This document shows positions 7,227 through 16,384 of a stretch of 64,000 nucleotides of DNA, piece after piece (the stretch's first letter is position 1; each line of letters begins with the position of its first letter). The position numbers were made by a program, and so were the translations under genes. The stretch is from Microbacterium suaedae (GTDB taxonomy: Bacteria > Actinomycetota > Actinomycetes > Actinomycetales > Microbacteriaceae), in contig NZ_PNFD01000004.1 of assembly GCF_003254645.1 (NCBI RefSeq), forward strand, positions 62,001 to 126,000. Reading direction: 5' to 3'. Under the pieces are notes generated by a model. It saw only the letters and a program-made list of their open reading frames with translations. It was not told where the DNA came from and ran no database searches.

Positions 7227-9320
7227 ATGACAGACGACTCCCTCCGCTCCGACGCGCTCGCCGCGCTCCGGCTCCTTGTCGGTCGTGACGATGCGAGCTT
7301 CCACGATGGCCAGTTCGAGGCGATCGAGGCACTCGTCGGAGAGCGCCGCCGCGCGCTCGTCGTGCAGCGCACGGGGTGGGGAAAGTCCGCCGTCTACTTC
7401 GTCTCGACCGCGCTGCTGCGCGCGCAGGGCGCAGGACCGACGATCCTCGTCTCCCCCCTCATCGCCCTGATGCGCGACCAGATTCGCGCCGCGGAGCGCG
7501 CCGGGGTGCGCGCCGTGGCGATCAATTCGACGAATGCGCACGAGTGGGACGACGTGCGCGCCCGTCTCGACGCCGACGAGGTCGATGTGCTCCTCGTCTC
7601 CCCCGAGCGCCTCAACAATCCGACGTTCCGCGACGAGCAGCTGCCGACGCTCGTGCGGCGCATCGGCATGCTCGTCGTCGACGAGGCGCACTGCATCAGC
7701 GACTGGGGCCACGACTTCCGACCCGACTACCGTCGCCTCCGCGATCTCATCGCGAAGATGCCTTCGTCGGTTCCCGTGCTCGCGACGACGGCGACGGCGA
7801 ACTCACGCGTCGTGGCCGACGTCGTCGACCAGCTCGGATCCGATCGCGTCACGACGATCCGCGGCCCGCTCGCCCGCTCGTCCCTGCGTCTCAGCGTCCT
7901 GAGCCTGCCGGATGCGACGGCGCGCCTCGCCTGGCTGCTCAGCCATCTTGATGATCTCCCGGGCTCGGGCATCATCTACGCCCTCACCGTCTCGGCCGCG
8001 GTCGACACGGCGCAGCTGCTCCGCGAGCACGGGCACAGGGTGCGGGCCTACACGGGCCAGAGCGACGCGGATGAGCGCGAGGAGTCCGAGCGCCTGCTGA
8101 AAGAGAACGAGGTCAAGGCGCTCGTCGCGACGAGCGCCCTCGGCATGGGCTTCGACAAGCCCGACCTCGGATTCGTGCTGCACCTCGGCGCACCGTCGTC
8201 GCCCGTCGCCTACTACCAGCAGGTCGGCCGTGCCGGGCGCGCGACCGACTCCGCCGATGTCGTGCTGATGCCCGGCCCCGAAGACGCCGACATCTGGCGG
8301 TACTTCGCGACGGCATCGATGCCCGACCAGGAACGCGCAGAGCGGGTGATCCGGGCACTGAACGAGTCGGACAGACCCCTGTCGACCGCAGCGCTCGAGA
8401 CCGTGGTCGACATCCGGCGCACCCGGCTCGAGCTGCTGCTGAAGGTGCTCGACGTCGACGGAGCCGTGCAGCGCGTGCGAGGCGGCTGGACCGCGACGGG
8501 CGCGACATGGACCTACGACACCGAGCGCTACGACCGCATCGCGGAGGAACGGCGCGCCGAGCAGAACGACATGCTCGCGTACGAGCAGACGACCGAATGC
8601 CGCATGGAGTTCCTGCAGCGCCGCCTCGACGACGAGACCGCGGCGCCGTGCGGACGCTGCGACAACTGCGCCGGCGCGTGGCTGACGGCCGACATCGCCC
8701 AGACCTCGACGGCGGCCGCCGCCTCGGCGATCGATCGCGTCGGCGTGCCGATCGAGCCGCGGCGCCAGTGGCCGACCGGCCTCGAACGGCTGGGAGTTCC
8801 GCTCAAGGGCCGCATTCCGGCCGACGAGCAGGCGGCCACCGGGCGCGCGCTCGCCCGGCTCACCGATCTCGGCTGGGGCGGCCCCCTGCGCGAGCTGTTC
8901 GCCGCGACTGCTCCCGACCAGGAAGTCCCCGCGCGCCTGCTCGACGCGTGCGTGCGGGTGCTCGCCGAATGGGGATGGGACGAGCGGCCCGTCGCCGTCG
9001 CCGCGGTGCCGTCGCGCTCGCGGCCGATGCTGGTCCGCTCCCTCGCCGAAGGCATCGCCCGCATCGGGCGCCTGCCCTTTCTCGGCGAACTCACGACCGA
9101 CCCGGCCGCACCCCCGGCGCGGCCGGGTGGCAACAGCGCGTTCCGCGTCGCCGATCTCCGGGACCGATTCTCGGCCGAGGGCCTCGACATCCCCGCTGGC
9201 CCCGTCCTGCTCGTCGACGACCTCGTCGACAGCCGGTGGACCTCGACGATCGCCGCGCGCGAGCTGCGCCGCGCCGGAGCAGCCTCCGTCCTGCCGTTCG
9301 CGCTGGCGCTGCGGTCCTGA
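7227..9320 (+). CDS. recQ: RecQ-family ATP-dependent DNA helicase with C-terminal PRTase-like segment
   Basis: Superfamily 2 helicase, 697 residues. Walker A is TGWGKS (49-54), the Walker B box is DEAH (152-155) and motif VI is QQVGRAGRA (about 331-339). A RecQ-type zinc site is formed by Cys458, Cys475, Cys478 and Cys481. After the winged-helix region the C terminus carries PVLLVDDLVDSRWT (about 659-672), which resembles the PRPP-binding loop of phosphoribosyltransferases. No HRDC domain is obvious. This tail recurs, as I recall, in actinobacterial RecQ-like helicases. A GAAGCT hexamer lies six bases before the ATG, so the transcript may be leaderless. The gene ends before a long hairpin shared with the flotillin gene. 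Confidence 0.93.
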   Translation: MTDDSLRSDALAALRLLVGRDDASFHDGQFEAIEALVGERRRALVVQRTGWGKSAVYFVSTALLRAQGAGPTILVSPLIALMRDQIRAAERAGVRAVAINSTNAHEWDDVRARLDADEVDVLLVSPERLNNPTFRDEQLPTLVRRIGMLVVDEAHCISDWGHDFRPDYRRLRDLIAKMPSSVPVLATTATANSRVVADVVDQLGSDRVTTIRGPLARSSLRLSVLSLPDATARLAWLLSHLDDLPGSGIIYALTVSAAVDTAQLLREHGHRVRAYTGQSDADEREESERLLKENEVKALVATSALGMGFDKPDLGFVLHLGAPSSPVAYYQQVGRAGRATDSADVVLMPGPEDADIWRYFATASMPDQERAERVIRALNESDRPLSTAALETVVDIRRTRLELLLKVLDVDGAVQRVRGGWTATGATWTYDTERYDRIAEERRAEQNDMLAYEQTTECRMEFLQRRLDDETAAPCGRCDNCAGAWLTADIAQTSTAAAASAIDRVGVPIEPRRQWPTGLERLGVPLKGRIPADEQAATGRALARLTDLGWGGPLRELFAATAPDQEVPARLLDACVRVLAEWGWDERPVAVAAVPSRSRPMLVRSLAEGIARIGRLPFLGELTTDPAAPPARPGGNSAFRVADLRDRFSAEGLDIPAGPVLLVDDLVDSRWTSTIAARELRRAGAASVLPFALALRS

Positions 9321-9352
9321 CCGCGGCAGCCGTCTTTCCCTGTCACACAGAG

Positions 9353-9402
9353 ACGCGCTCGCCACGTGCCCTCGTGATGTCGAGGGCACGCGGCGAGCGC
9401 GT
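9353..9402. terminator. Bidirectional hairpin terminator, recQ / flotillin
   Basis: Between convergent recQ and the flotillin gene, an 11-bp stem (ACGCGCTCGCC) is followed, after one A-C mismatch, by a 10-bp stem (CGTGCCCTCG) around the loop TGATGT. The stem is unusually long. There is no U-run on either side. Confidence 0.75.
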
Positions 9403-9413
9403 GTGGGAGGGTT

Positions 9414-10949
9414 TCAGTCCGCGGCGGGCGCTTCCTGACCATCCTGCGCTGCAGGCGTCTCGGCGGGCGCACCCTGCTCGGCCCGTGCCTGCGCCTGTCC
9501 GGACGCGATGCCCCGCCCCATGGCGTTGCCCTGGATGACGCCCGACAGGTCGATTCCCGTCGCCTCGCGCACCGTGTCGAACATGGCGCGCATGCCCATC
9601 GCGGCCTCGCCGGCCATGTGGGTCGTCGCTCCGCCCTCGCCCGATCCGGAGAGCACCGTGACATTGCCGACGTTTGCGTAGCCCTTCGCGAACTCGGTCA
9701 TCATCGGCACGAGCACGTCGAGCGAGCGCTGTGCGAGCACCGCCTCCTGGTTCTTCTTGAGCGCCTCGGCCTCGGCCTCGATGGCCGCCGCCTTCGCCTC
9801 ACCGGCCAGGCGGATCGCGTCGGCCTCAGCCTGCGCCTTGGCGCGCGCAGCGTCGGCCTCAGCCTCGGCCTGCACGCGGATCGCCTCGGCCTCACGCTCG
9901 GCCTTCTGTGCGTCTGCCTCGGCCGCCTTGATCTGCGAGTAGGCGTCGGCGTCGGCCTCACGACGCTGCACGTCAGCCGCCGCCTCGGCATCCTTGGCGC
10001 GCGAGTAGGCGCGCGCGTCGGCCTTCTTCTGCTCTTCGTACTGAGACGCATCGGCGACGCGCTTGACGTCGGCATCCAGCTGGGCCTGCTTGTTCTCGGC
10101 CTGCTGCATGAGGACGCCCTGCTCGGCGCGCGCACGCGCCAGCGCCTCGGCCTGCTCGGCCTCTGCGCGCGCCTCGCCGACGTCCGCGGCGGCCGCGGCC
10201 TGGTTCTTGTCGTACGCCGTCTGCTCGACGAGCGTCTCCTCGCTCGTCGAGATCTCGCGGGCCTTGATCTGGCGCTCGGCGTCGATGCGAGCGATCTCGG
10301 CCTGGCGCTTGACCTTCGAGACCTCTTCGGCACCGAGAGCGTGAACATAGCCGTTCTCGTCGGTGATCCCCTGGATCTGGAAGCTGTCGAGCACGAGACC
10401 CTGCTCCTCCAGATCGCTCTTGATGAGCGTGGCGATCTGGTCGCTGAGCTCCTGGCGGTCCCGCATGAGCTGCTCGACCGACAGCGTCGCGACGACGCCG
10501 CGGAGGGCACCCTCGAGCTGCTCGGTCGTGAATACCTCGATGGCCTTGTCCTGGGACACGAAGCGCTCGGCCGCGCGCGCGATCGATTCGCCGTCGGATC
10601 CGACCTTGACGAGCGCGACGCCCGTCACGTCGACCGTGACGCCCTGGATCGACTGCGCCGTCGGCTGCACCATGATCTGGCGCGCGCGGAGCGACAGCGT
10701 CTCGGCGCGCTGCGTGATCGGGTTCACGACCGCGCCGCCGCCCCGGATCACCGCGACGTTGGACGTCGGTCCCGTCCCCTTCTTCTGCTTCCGTCCGACG
10801 ATCACCAGCGCTTCGTCGGCCCGCGCGACCTTGTACCAGGCCCGCATCAGCAGCGTGACGATCAGGGCGATGATCGCCGCGACGACGAGCAGGATGATGA
10901 GCCCGATGACGACGGCGACACCTCCTGCGGCCCCCAGGATTCCACTCAC
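9414..10949 (-). CDS. Flotillin / SPFH-domain membrane scaffold protein
   Basis: Membrane-microdomain scaffold protein, 511 residues. One N-terminal membrane segment (about residues 8-33, Ile/Val/Leu rich) precedes the SPFH/band-7 domain (about 50-220) and a long Ala/Glu-rich coiled coil (about 220-420) with many EAEA, KAQAEADA and RAEAE repeats, as in flotillin. The tail is Ala/Gly/Gln rich. I chose the GTG at 10949 because AAGGGGAG lies nine bases upstream; the frame stays open for 21 more codons with no better start. The usual partner NfeD is not adjacent. Role by family: organising functional membrane domains. Confidence 0.9.
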   Translation of the reverse strand: MSGILGAAGGVAVVIGLIILLVVAAIIALIVTLLMRAWYKVARADEALVIVGRKQKKGTGPTSNVAVIRGGGAVVNPITQRAETLSLRARQIMVQPTAQSIQGVTVDVTGVALVKVGSDGESIARAAERFVSQDKAIEVFTTEQLEGALRGVVATLSVEQLMRDRQELSDQIATLIKSDLEEQGLVLDSFQIQGITDENGYVHALGAEEVSKVKRQAEIARIDAERQIKAREISTSEETLVEQTAYDKNQAAAAADVGEARAEAEQAEALARARAEQGVLMQQAENKQAQLDADVKRVADASQYEEQKKADARAYSRAKDAEAAADVQRREADADAYSQIKAAEADAQKAEREAEAIRVQAEAEADAARAKAQAEADAIRLAGEAKAAAIEAEAEALKKNQEAVLAQRSLDVLVPMMTEFAKGYANVGNVTVLSGSGEGGATTHMAGEAAMGMRAMFDTVREATGIDLSGVIQGNAMGRGIASGQAQARAEQGAPAETPAAQDGQEAPAAD

Positions 10950-11078
10950 GTTCGTATCTCCCCTTCGTTCAGCCGTCCGCGCGCGCCGGCGACGCCGCCC
11001 AACGGGTTCCATCCACTCTATTCACCGCGAGCATCAGCCGCAGGTTCCGTTCCGGCCGAGTTCACGGCCGGCCGTTCG

Positions 11079-11084
11079 TAGACT
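11079..11084 (+). promoter_or_regulatory. -10 hexamer of a predicted leaderless promoter for the DUF2568 gene
   Basis: TAGACT is followed by six bases (GGTGTC) and then the ATG at 11091. Transcription would start at or next to the A of the start codon. No Shine-Dalgarno sequence is present. Confidence 0.55.
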
Positions 11085-11090
11085 GGTGTC

Positions 11091-11456
11091 ATGCCCGAGA
11101 ATCCGTCGCCCGACGTCGCCCGTCCGCGCATCACGGTGCTCGATGTCCTCCGATTCCTCAGCGAGCTTCTCGCGTTCGGGTCACTGGCGCTCTGGGGCTT
11201 CCTCGCCTGGCCGCTGCCGTGGAGCATCGTCTTCGGGCTCGGCGCGCCTCTCGTGGCGATCCTCGTGTGGGCGCTGTTCCTCTCCCCCCGCGCCGTCCTT
11301 CACCTGCATCGCGACGTGCGCGCCGTCGTCGAGCTGCTCGTCTTCGTCAGCGCCACTCTCGCGCTGTGGGCGCTCGGTCTTCCCTGGGCGGGTCTCTCCG
11401 TCGGCGTGTTCTGCGTCGTCGTCGGCGTGCTCCACGGCCGGCGCGGCGTGCGCTGA
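11091..11456 (+). CDS. Small YrdB/DUF2568-type membrane protein
   Basis: Integral membrane protein of 121 residues with four hydrophobic segments (about residues 17-40, 43-65, 75-95 and 98-116) and a short Arg-rich tail. The pattern DVLRFLSELLAFGSLALWG followed by LHRDVRAVVELLVF fits the YrdB/DUF2568 family, whose function is unknown. The start is the ATG placed six bases after a TAGACT hexamer, which implies a leaderless mRNA. The gene lies alone between the divergent flotillin gene and the FAD oxidase gene. Confidence 0.8.
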   Translation: MPENPSPDVARPRITVLDVLRFLSELLAFGSLALWGFLAWPLPWSIVFGLGAPLVAILVWALFLSPRAVLHLHRDVRAVVELLVFVSATLALWALGLPWAGLSVGVFCVVVGVLHGRRGVR

Positions 11457-11549
11457 CGAGCGGCAGCACAGGCACGCAGCCGCGACACGCCCTGCGTATC
11501 CCCCCTCGACAAGGCGTGTCGTGACTGCTCGTCGTCGCAGACTGGGGTG

Positions 11550-13001
11550 ATGAGCGACGACACTCCTTCAGCACCCCGACGGCGCGTCGACGCGAGTTCG
11601 GCGAGCACTGCCGGATCCGCAGACGTCCTTGGCGCCCTGCGCGGAGCGCTCGGCGACCGTGTGACGACGGATCCGGACGCGCTCGAAGCGGCGCGGCGTG
11701 ATCGGTCCGGGCACGCCGCCGCCGAGCGCCCGCTCGCCGTCGTCCGCGCCGCCTCCATCGACGACGTCCGCGCGACGATGCGGATCGCGAGCGAGACGAC
11801 GACGCCGGTCGTCACGCAGGGGGCCCTGACGGGGCTCGCGGGCGCGGCGAACGCTGGGGGCGGCGAGATCGCCCTCTCGGTCGCGGACATGACCCGGATC
11901 CTCGACGTCTCGCCCGACGACCAGCTCGCTGTCGTCGAGCCGGGGATCCTGAACGCCGCTCTGAACGAGCACCTCGCCACCCACGGCCTGTGGTGGGCGC
12001 CGGACCCGGCCAGCCGCGAGATCTCCACGGTCGGCGGGAACATCGCGACGGGCGCGGGCGGGCTGCTCTGCGCGAAGTATGGTGTCACCCGCGACGCCGT
12101 GCTCGGCGTCGACGTGGTCCTCGCCGACGGTTCTCTCGTGCGCATGGGCCACCGCAGCGTGAAGGGCGTGACGGGCTTGGATCTCACGAGCCTCATGATC
12201 GGGTCCGAAGGGACGCTCGGCGTGATCGTGGGCGCGACGCTCAAGTTGCGCCGCACGGTCCCGGGCGACGTGTGCACGCTCACCGCGATGTTCCCCTCGG
12301 TGCGCGAGGCGGCAGCCGCTTCTTCAGCTGTGACGGCATCGGGTGTCGAACCCGCGATCATGGAGCTCATGGACCACGCGAGCCTCTCGGCGGCCTGCGG
12401 CGTGCTCGGCCTGGATGCGCCGACGTCCGGAGCCTCGCAGCTGACGATCCAGACCGACGGGCCCGCTGCGACGGCCGAAGCCGAGAGCATCGCCGACATC
12501 CTCCGTCGGCGCGCGTCCGAGGTCCGCGTCACGCGCGACCGGGCCGAGGGCGAGGAGCTGCTGCGCATCCGCCGCGCGATGCACCCGGGCATGGCGTCGC
12601 TCGGCACGACGCTGATCGAGGACGTCTCGGTGCCGCGCTCACGCATGGCGGAGATGTTCGACGAGATCGCGCGCGTCGAACGCGACCACGGCGTGCGGAT
12701 CCCGACCGTCGCGCATGCGGGCGACGGCAATCTGCATCCGAACTTCATCTTCGACGGGGAAGAGGTGCCTCCCGGGATCTGGGAAGCGGCCGACGATCTG
12801 TTCCGCGCCGCCATACGCCTTGGCGGAACCCTGACGGGCGAGCACGGCATCGGCGTGCTCAAGAGCCGCTGGCTCGCCGACGAGCTCGGCGAGAAGCAGT
12901 GGCAGCTTCAGCGCGACATCAAGAACGTGTTCGATCCGCAGGGTCTGCTCAACCCCGGCAAGGTGTTCGCGCCGCGAGACGAGCTTCTCCAGCACCCGTA
13001 G
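11550..13001 (+). CDS. GlcD-type FAD-linked oxidase (2-hydroxyacid dehydrogenase family)
   Basis: Flavoprotein of 483 residues with an N-terminal FAD_binding_4 domain (about 35-210) and a C-terminal FAD-oxidase_C domain (about 215-475). Landmarks are VEPGILNAALNEHL, GGNIATGAGGLLCAKYG, the HAGDGNLHPN metal/substrate motif and GEHGIGVLKSRWL. The family oxidises D-lactate, glycolate or related D-2-hydroxyacids and passes electrons to the respiratory chain. The iron-sulfur partner GlcF is neither fused nor adjacent, so a single-subunit D-lactate dehydrogenase-like enzyme is likely. I prefer the ATG at 11550 over the GTG at 11547 because a CAGACT hexamer sits exactly six bases before the ATG, as in other leaderless genes here. 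Confidence 0.9.
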   Translation: MSDDTPSAPRRRVDASSASTAGSADVLGALRGALGDRVTTDPDALEAARRDRSGHAAAERPLAVVRAASIDDVRATMRIASETTTPVVTQGALTGLAGAANAGGGEIALSVADMTRILDVSPDDQLAVVEPGILNAALNEHLATHGLWWAPDPASREISTVGGNIATGAGGLLCAKYGVTRDAVLGVDVVLADGSLVRMGHRSVKGVTGLDLTSLMIGSEGTLGVIVGATLKLRRTVPGDVCTLTAMFPSVREAAAASSAVTASGVEPAIMELMDHASLSAACGVLGLDAPTSGASQLTIQTDGPAATAEAESIADILRRRASEVRVTRDRAEGEELLRIRRAMHPGMASLGTTLIEDVSVPRSRMAEMFDEIARVERDHGVRIPTVAHAGDGNLHPNFIFDGEEVPPGIWEAADDLFRAAIRLGGTLTGEHGIGVLKSRWLADELGEKQWQLQRDIKNVFDPQGLLNPGKVFAPRDELLQHP

Positions 13002-13072
13002 ACAGGCGTCCGCCCTCCGGGCTAGCTTGAGCCTGTCGCGGCCGCGACACGGATCTCGAGGAGAGGCTGACC

Positions 13073-13834
13073 ATGGGGGACGACACGACCGGGGCTGCGC
13101 GGCCCGCCACCTCATCCGCGCTCATCGCCGAGTTCCTCGGCACATTCCTGCTCGTTCTCGGGGGCGTCGGATCTGCCCTGTTCGCCGCCGACTTCGGAAC
13201 GGGCGCCAATGGATCGAGCCTCGGCATCGGCTTCGTCGGCGTCGCACTCGCCTTCGGCCTCACGGTCGTCGCCGGCGCCTATGCGTTCGGCCCGATCTCT
13301 GGCGGTCATTTCAATCCCGCTGTCACGCTCGGAGCGGCGGCTGCCGGCCGCATCTCGTGGGGAGCGGTTCCCGGCTACATCGTCGCGCAGCTGCTCGGAG
13401 GCATCGCCGCGACGAGCATCATCGCACTCATCGGATCGTCGCAGGACGGCTGGCTCGCCGCCGCCCGCGACGGCGGCTTCGCCAGCAACGGATGGGGCGA
13501 GATGTCCCCCGGTGGATTCGGGATCGTCGGTGCGATCGTCGTCGAGATCGTCTTCACCGCCATCTTCCTGTTCGTCATCCTCGGCGTGACCGACGCGAAG
13601 CGGGGCAATCCCGCCCTCGCAGGTCTCGCCATCGGACTCACTCTCACGCTCATCCACCTCGTGACGATCCCGGTCGACAACACGTCGGTGAACCCGGCCC
13701 GTTCCCTCGCCGCCGCGGTGTACGGAGGCGGCGACGCGCTCGCCCAGCTGTGGGTGTTCCTGCTCTTCCCGATCGTCGGCGGACTGCTCGCCGGCTTCCT
13801 CTACGGGCCCCTCCTCGGACGCGACAAGAAGTAG
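13073..13834 (+). CDS. aqpZ: Aquaporin Z-like water channel
   Basis: Major intrinsic protein of 253 residues with six membrane segments and both NPA boxes: GGHFNPAVTLG (NPA at 81-83) and TSVNPARS (NPA at 207-209). The run LIHLVTIPVDNTSVNPARS closely matches the water-selective AqpZ signature, including the His of the selectivity filter, rather than glycerol facilitators. The loop between helices 3 and 4 is longer than in E. coli. The start ATG at 13073 follows GAGGAGAGGCTGACC. A TAGCTT hexamer at about 13022 may be the -10. The gene is convergent with nagB, with stops nine bases apart. Confidence 0.93.
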   Translation: MGDDTTGAARPATSSALIAEFLGTFLLVLGGVGSALFAADFGTGANGSSLGIGFVGVALAFGLTVVAGAYAFGPISGGHFNPAVTLGAAAAGRISWGAVPGYIVAQLLGGIAATSIIALIGSSQDGWLAAARDGGFASNGWGEMSPGGFGIVGAIVVEIVFTAIFLFVILGVTDAKRGNPALAGLAIGLTLTLIHLVTIPVDNTSVNPARSLAAAVYGGGDALAQLWVFLLFPIVGGLLAGFLYGPLLGRDKK

Positions 13835-13843
13835 ATCCGGGGG

Positions 13844-14623
13844 TCAGATCCCCTGCCACTCCGGCTTGCCGGCGAACGTGTCACGGTAGTAGTCGACCAG
13901 GCGCAGCTGCGACGCAGCGGCCTCGTCGACGACGACCGTGACGTGCGGGTGCAGCTGGATCGCCGATCCCGGGAGCATGGCCGTCACGGGCCCTTCGACG
14001 GCCCCCGCGACAGCTTCTGCCTTGCCCTCGCCGAACGCGAGCAGCACGAGGTGGCGCGCCTCGAGAATCGTGCCGAGCCCCTGAGTGAGGCAGTGACGCG
14101 GCACCTCGTCGATCGATCCGAAGAACCGCGCATTGTCCTCGCGCGTCTGCCGCGTGAGCGTCTTCACCCGCGTGCGCGAGGCGAACGAGGATCCGGGTTC
14201 GTTGAAGCCGATGTGCCCGTCCGTGCCGATCCCGAGGATCTGCACGTCGACGCCGCCTGCGGCGCGAATCGCCTCGTCGTAGCGTTCGCCCGCCGTGGCG
14301 ACATCATCGTCATGCGCGGGCGGCGTGCGAATCAGCTCGGGCGTGAGCCCGAGGGGTTCAACGACCTCCCGCGCGATCACTGACGCGTACGCCTCGGGGT
14401 GAGCGGGGTCGATCCCGATGTACTCGTCGAGAGCGAAGCCGCGCACCCGGGAGACATCGACGCCCTGCAGCCGCGCACGCAGCGCCTCGTAGACAGGCAG
14501 CGGCGTCGAGCCTGTCGCGAGGCCGAGGACGGCGTCGGGTCGGCGTGTGACGAGAGCGGCGATCTCGTCTGCGACGAGAGCGCCCGCAGACGCGCGATCG
14601 GGAACGATGACGACCTCAGCCAT
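13844..14623 (-). CDS. nagB: Glucosamine-6-phosphate deaminase
   Basis: Isomerising deaminase converting glucosamine-6-phosphate to fructose-6-phosphate and ammonia, 259 residues. Landmarks are GLATGSTPLPVYEAL (34-48) for phosphate binding, FALDEYIG with Asp66/Glu67, and GIGTDGHIGFNEPGS with Asp135, His137 and Glu142 of the catalytic site. The start is fixed by GGAGGATCCGC before the ATG at 14623; the same frame runs on antisense through the next gene, but that is not coding. It completes the amino-sugar route begun by NgcEFG, although it is 11 kb away and nagA is not in the window. No DasR-type operator was recognised upstream. Confidence 0.95.
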   Translation of the reverse strand: MAEVVIVPDRASAGALVADEIAALVTRRPDAVLGLATGSTPLPVYEALRARLQGVDVSRVRGFALDEYIGIDPAHPEAYASVIAREVVEPLGLTPELIRTPPAHDDDVATAGERYDEAIRAAGGVDVQILGIGTDGHIGFNEPGSSFASRTRVKTLTRQTREDNARFFGSIDEVPRHCLTQGLGTILEARHLVLLAFGEGKAEAVAGAVEGPVTAMLPGSAIQLHPHVTVVVDEAAASQLRLVDYYRDTFAGKPEWQGI

Positions 14624-14791
14624 GCGGATCCTCCGGGATTCACGAGAAGAGTATTCGACAACGATCCTGTCATGCGGTCCACTGCGATCGTGAACCTTTC
14701 GTGATCGATTCCCCCGCCCACATGGAGGTGTGCCCAATATCATGGTCGGTGACCCGCGTGATGCGTCGCGCGAATTGGGGAGGAGATCTCG

Positions 14792-16330
14792 ATGACCGAT
14801 CTGGTGACCGAGCCGACGCGCACCGACAGCGCTGATTCGACGAGCGAGCCGCACGTGCAGTGGGTCGCGCCGCAGCCGAAGAAGCGATCCGCCAAGAAGC
14901 TCTGGCTCGGCATCGGCATCCCGACCGTCGCGGTCGTCGCCGTCGGCGCTCTCGCGTTCGTCGGCACGACGTTCATCGCCCCCGGCACCACGGTCTTCGG
15001 TGCCGAGGTGGGTGTGCAGCGCGTCAGCGGCGCTCAGCAGTCGATCGCGGCGCACATCGCGGAGATGCCGATCACGGTCTCCGTCGACGACACCACCGAG
15101 ACGTTCTCCGGCGCCGACCTCGGCCTCACCGTCGACGCCGAGCAGTCCGCACAGCAGGCCCTCGATGCGGCACCTCTGTGGCAGATCGGCACGTGGGGCT
15201 CCGGCGACGTCGACGCCGATCTCACGGTCGACGCTGCCGCGATCCGCGAGTCGCTGGTGAGTGCGTTCCCCGATTCCTACACGGATCCCGTCAACGCGAG
15301 CATCGCCTACGTCGACGGCGCCTACGCGGTGACCCCCGCGGAGGCGGGCCGCGGTATCGACATCGACGCGCTCGCCGACGAGATCGGCTCCCAGCTCGCG
15401 GCCGAGCAGGGCGTGCAGGCGATCGCCTCCGGCGCGACACCGCTCGCCGCCGCGGCCTCCGCGATCTCGGTTGACGCGATCGTCACGGAACAGGACGCCC
15501 CCTTCACGACGGCCGAAGCCGAGGACGCTGCGACGAAGCTCAACGCCGCCGTCGGCGGCGTATCGTTCACACTCGACGGCGACGTCGTCGACGAGGTCCC
15601 CGCTGAGACGGCGGCCGAGTGGCTCGACGTCACGGTCTCGGATGCCGGCGAGCTCGACATCGCGGCGAAGACGAGCAGCATCCGCGCATACGTCGACGAG
15701 CTGCCGTCGAAGGTCGGCCAGGAGCCGGTCGACAGCGACGTCGTCGTCGACGCGGCCGGCGTCGTGAGCAAGGTTCTCACCGAGGGCCAGGACGGATACC
15801 GCGTCACGTCGACGGACGGCGCAGACGTGCAGATCGCCGAGCAGCTCACCTCCCTCGCCTCGGGCGCCGAGATCGCCCTTGAGGGAGAGAAGGTCGCGCA
15901 CGAGACGACCGAACGTCTTCGCAGCTCGGTCGTCATGAAGAGCGAGGGACGCGCCTACTTCTACGAGTCGGTCAACGGCGGGGAGAAGCAGCTCGTGAAC
16001 AGCTTCCCGATGGCCATCGGCAAGCCAGGCTATGACACCCAGGTCGGCGATTTCACCGTCTACGGCCAGCTGACGATCCAGCACATGGGCGACTGCGATG
16101 CGCAGGGCAACTACGTACCCGATCCGGACACGTCGTTCGACTACTGCACGGCGAACGTGCCGCACCCGACGTACTTCAACGGCGACCAGGGCTTCCACGG
16201 CACCTACTGGCACAACAACTTCGGCCCTGGCGCGCGAATGAGCCACGGCTGCGTCAACCTCACCGAGTCGGCCGCCGCCTGGGTCTACTCCTTCCTCCAG
16301 ATCGGGTCGCCCGTCTCCGTCCGTGCATGA
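14792..16330 (+). CDS. L,D-transpeptidase with signal anchor
   Basis: Cell-wall enzyme making 3-3 peptidoglycan cross-links or attaching proteins, 512 residues. A cytosolic N terminus of about 40 residues is followed by one membrane anchor (about 43-65). Next come putative peptidoglycan-binding repeats (PG_binding_4-like, about 100-360) rich in Asp/Ala, then a C-terminal YkuD domain. The catalytic motif is HGTYWHN followed by MSHGCVNL with Cys487. The start ATG follows GGGGAGGAGATCTCG. A TATCAT hexamer at 14738-14743 is a possible -10. It is divergent from nagB. The overall architecture matches secreted actinobacterial L,D-transpeptidases. Confidence 0.93.
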   Translation: MTDLVTEPTRTDSADSTSEPHVQWVAPQPKKRSAKKLWLGIGIPTVAVVAVGALAFVGTTFIAPGTTVFGAEVGVQRVSGAQQSIAAHIAEMPITVSVDDTTETFSGADLGLTVDAEQSAQQALDAAPLWQIGTWGSGDVDADLTVDAAAIRESLVSAFPDSYTDPVNASIAYVDGAYAVTPAEAGRGIDIDALADEIGSQLAAEQGVQAIASGATPLAAAASAISVDAIVTEQDAPFTTAEAEDAATKLNAAVGGVSFTLDGDVVDEVPAETAAEWLDVTVSDAGELDIAAKTSSIRAYVDELPSKVGQEPVDSDVVVDAAGVVSKVLTEGQDGYRVTSTDGADVQIAEQLTSLASGAEIALEGEKVAHETTERLRSSVVMKSEGRAYFYESVNGGEKQLVNSFPMAIGKPGYDTQVGDFTVYGQLTIQHMGDCDAQGNYVPDPDTSFDYCTANVPHPTYFNGDQGFHGTYWHNNFGPGARMSHGCVNLTESAAAWVYSFLQIGSPVSVRA

Positions 16331-16372
16331 CCCGCGGACGGCGCCGTCTTCCCTCCCGCCTCGAGGGTGCTC

Positions 16373-16378
16373 TACGCT
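16373..16378 (+). promoter_or_regulatory. -10 hexamer of a predicted leaderless promoter for the polyamine-type GNAT gene
   Basis: TACGCT, then six bases (GACTGC), then ATG at 16385. The spacing equals that of the 11079 element. This supports the ATG rather than the in-frame GTG at 16367, which lies upstream of the hexamer. Confidence 0.5.
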
Positions 16379-16384
16379 GACTGC

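Noticed and set aside
9770..10280. Dense GCCTCGGCCTC-like DNA repeats that look like a tandem array
   Set aside because: They are the coding of the Ala/Glu coiled coil of flotillin; repeat units are irregular and follow the reading frame.
14624..14791. DasR-type operator between nagB and the L,D-transpeptidase gene
   Set aside because: No sequence resembling the TGGTCTAGACCA-type consensus is present.
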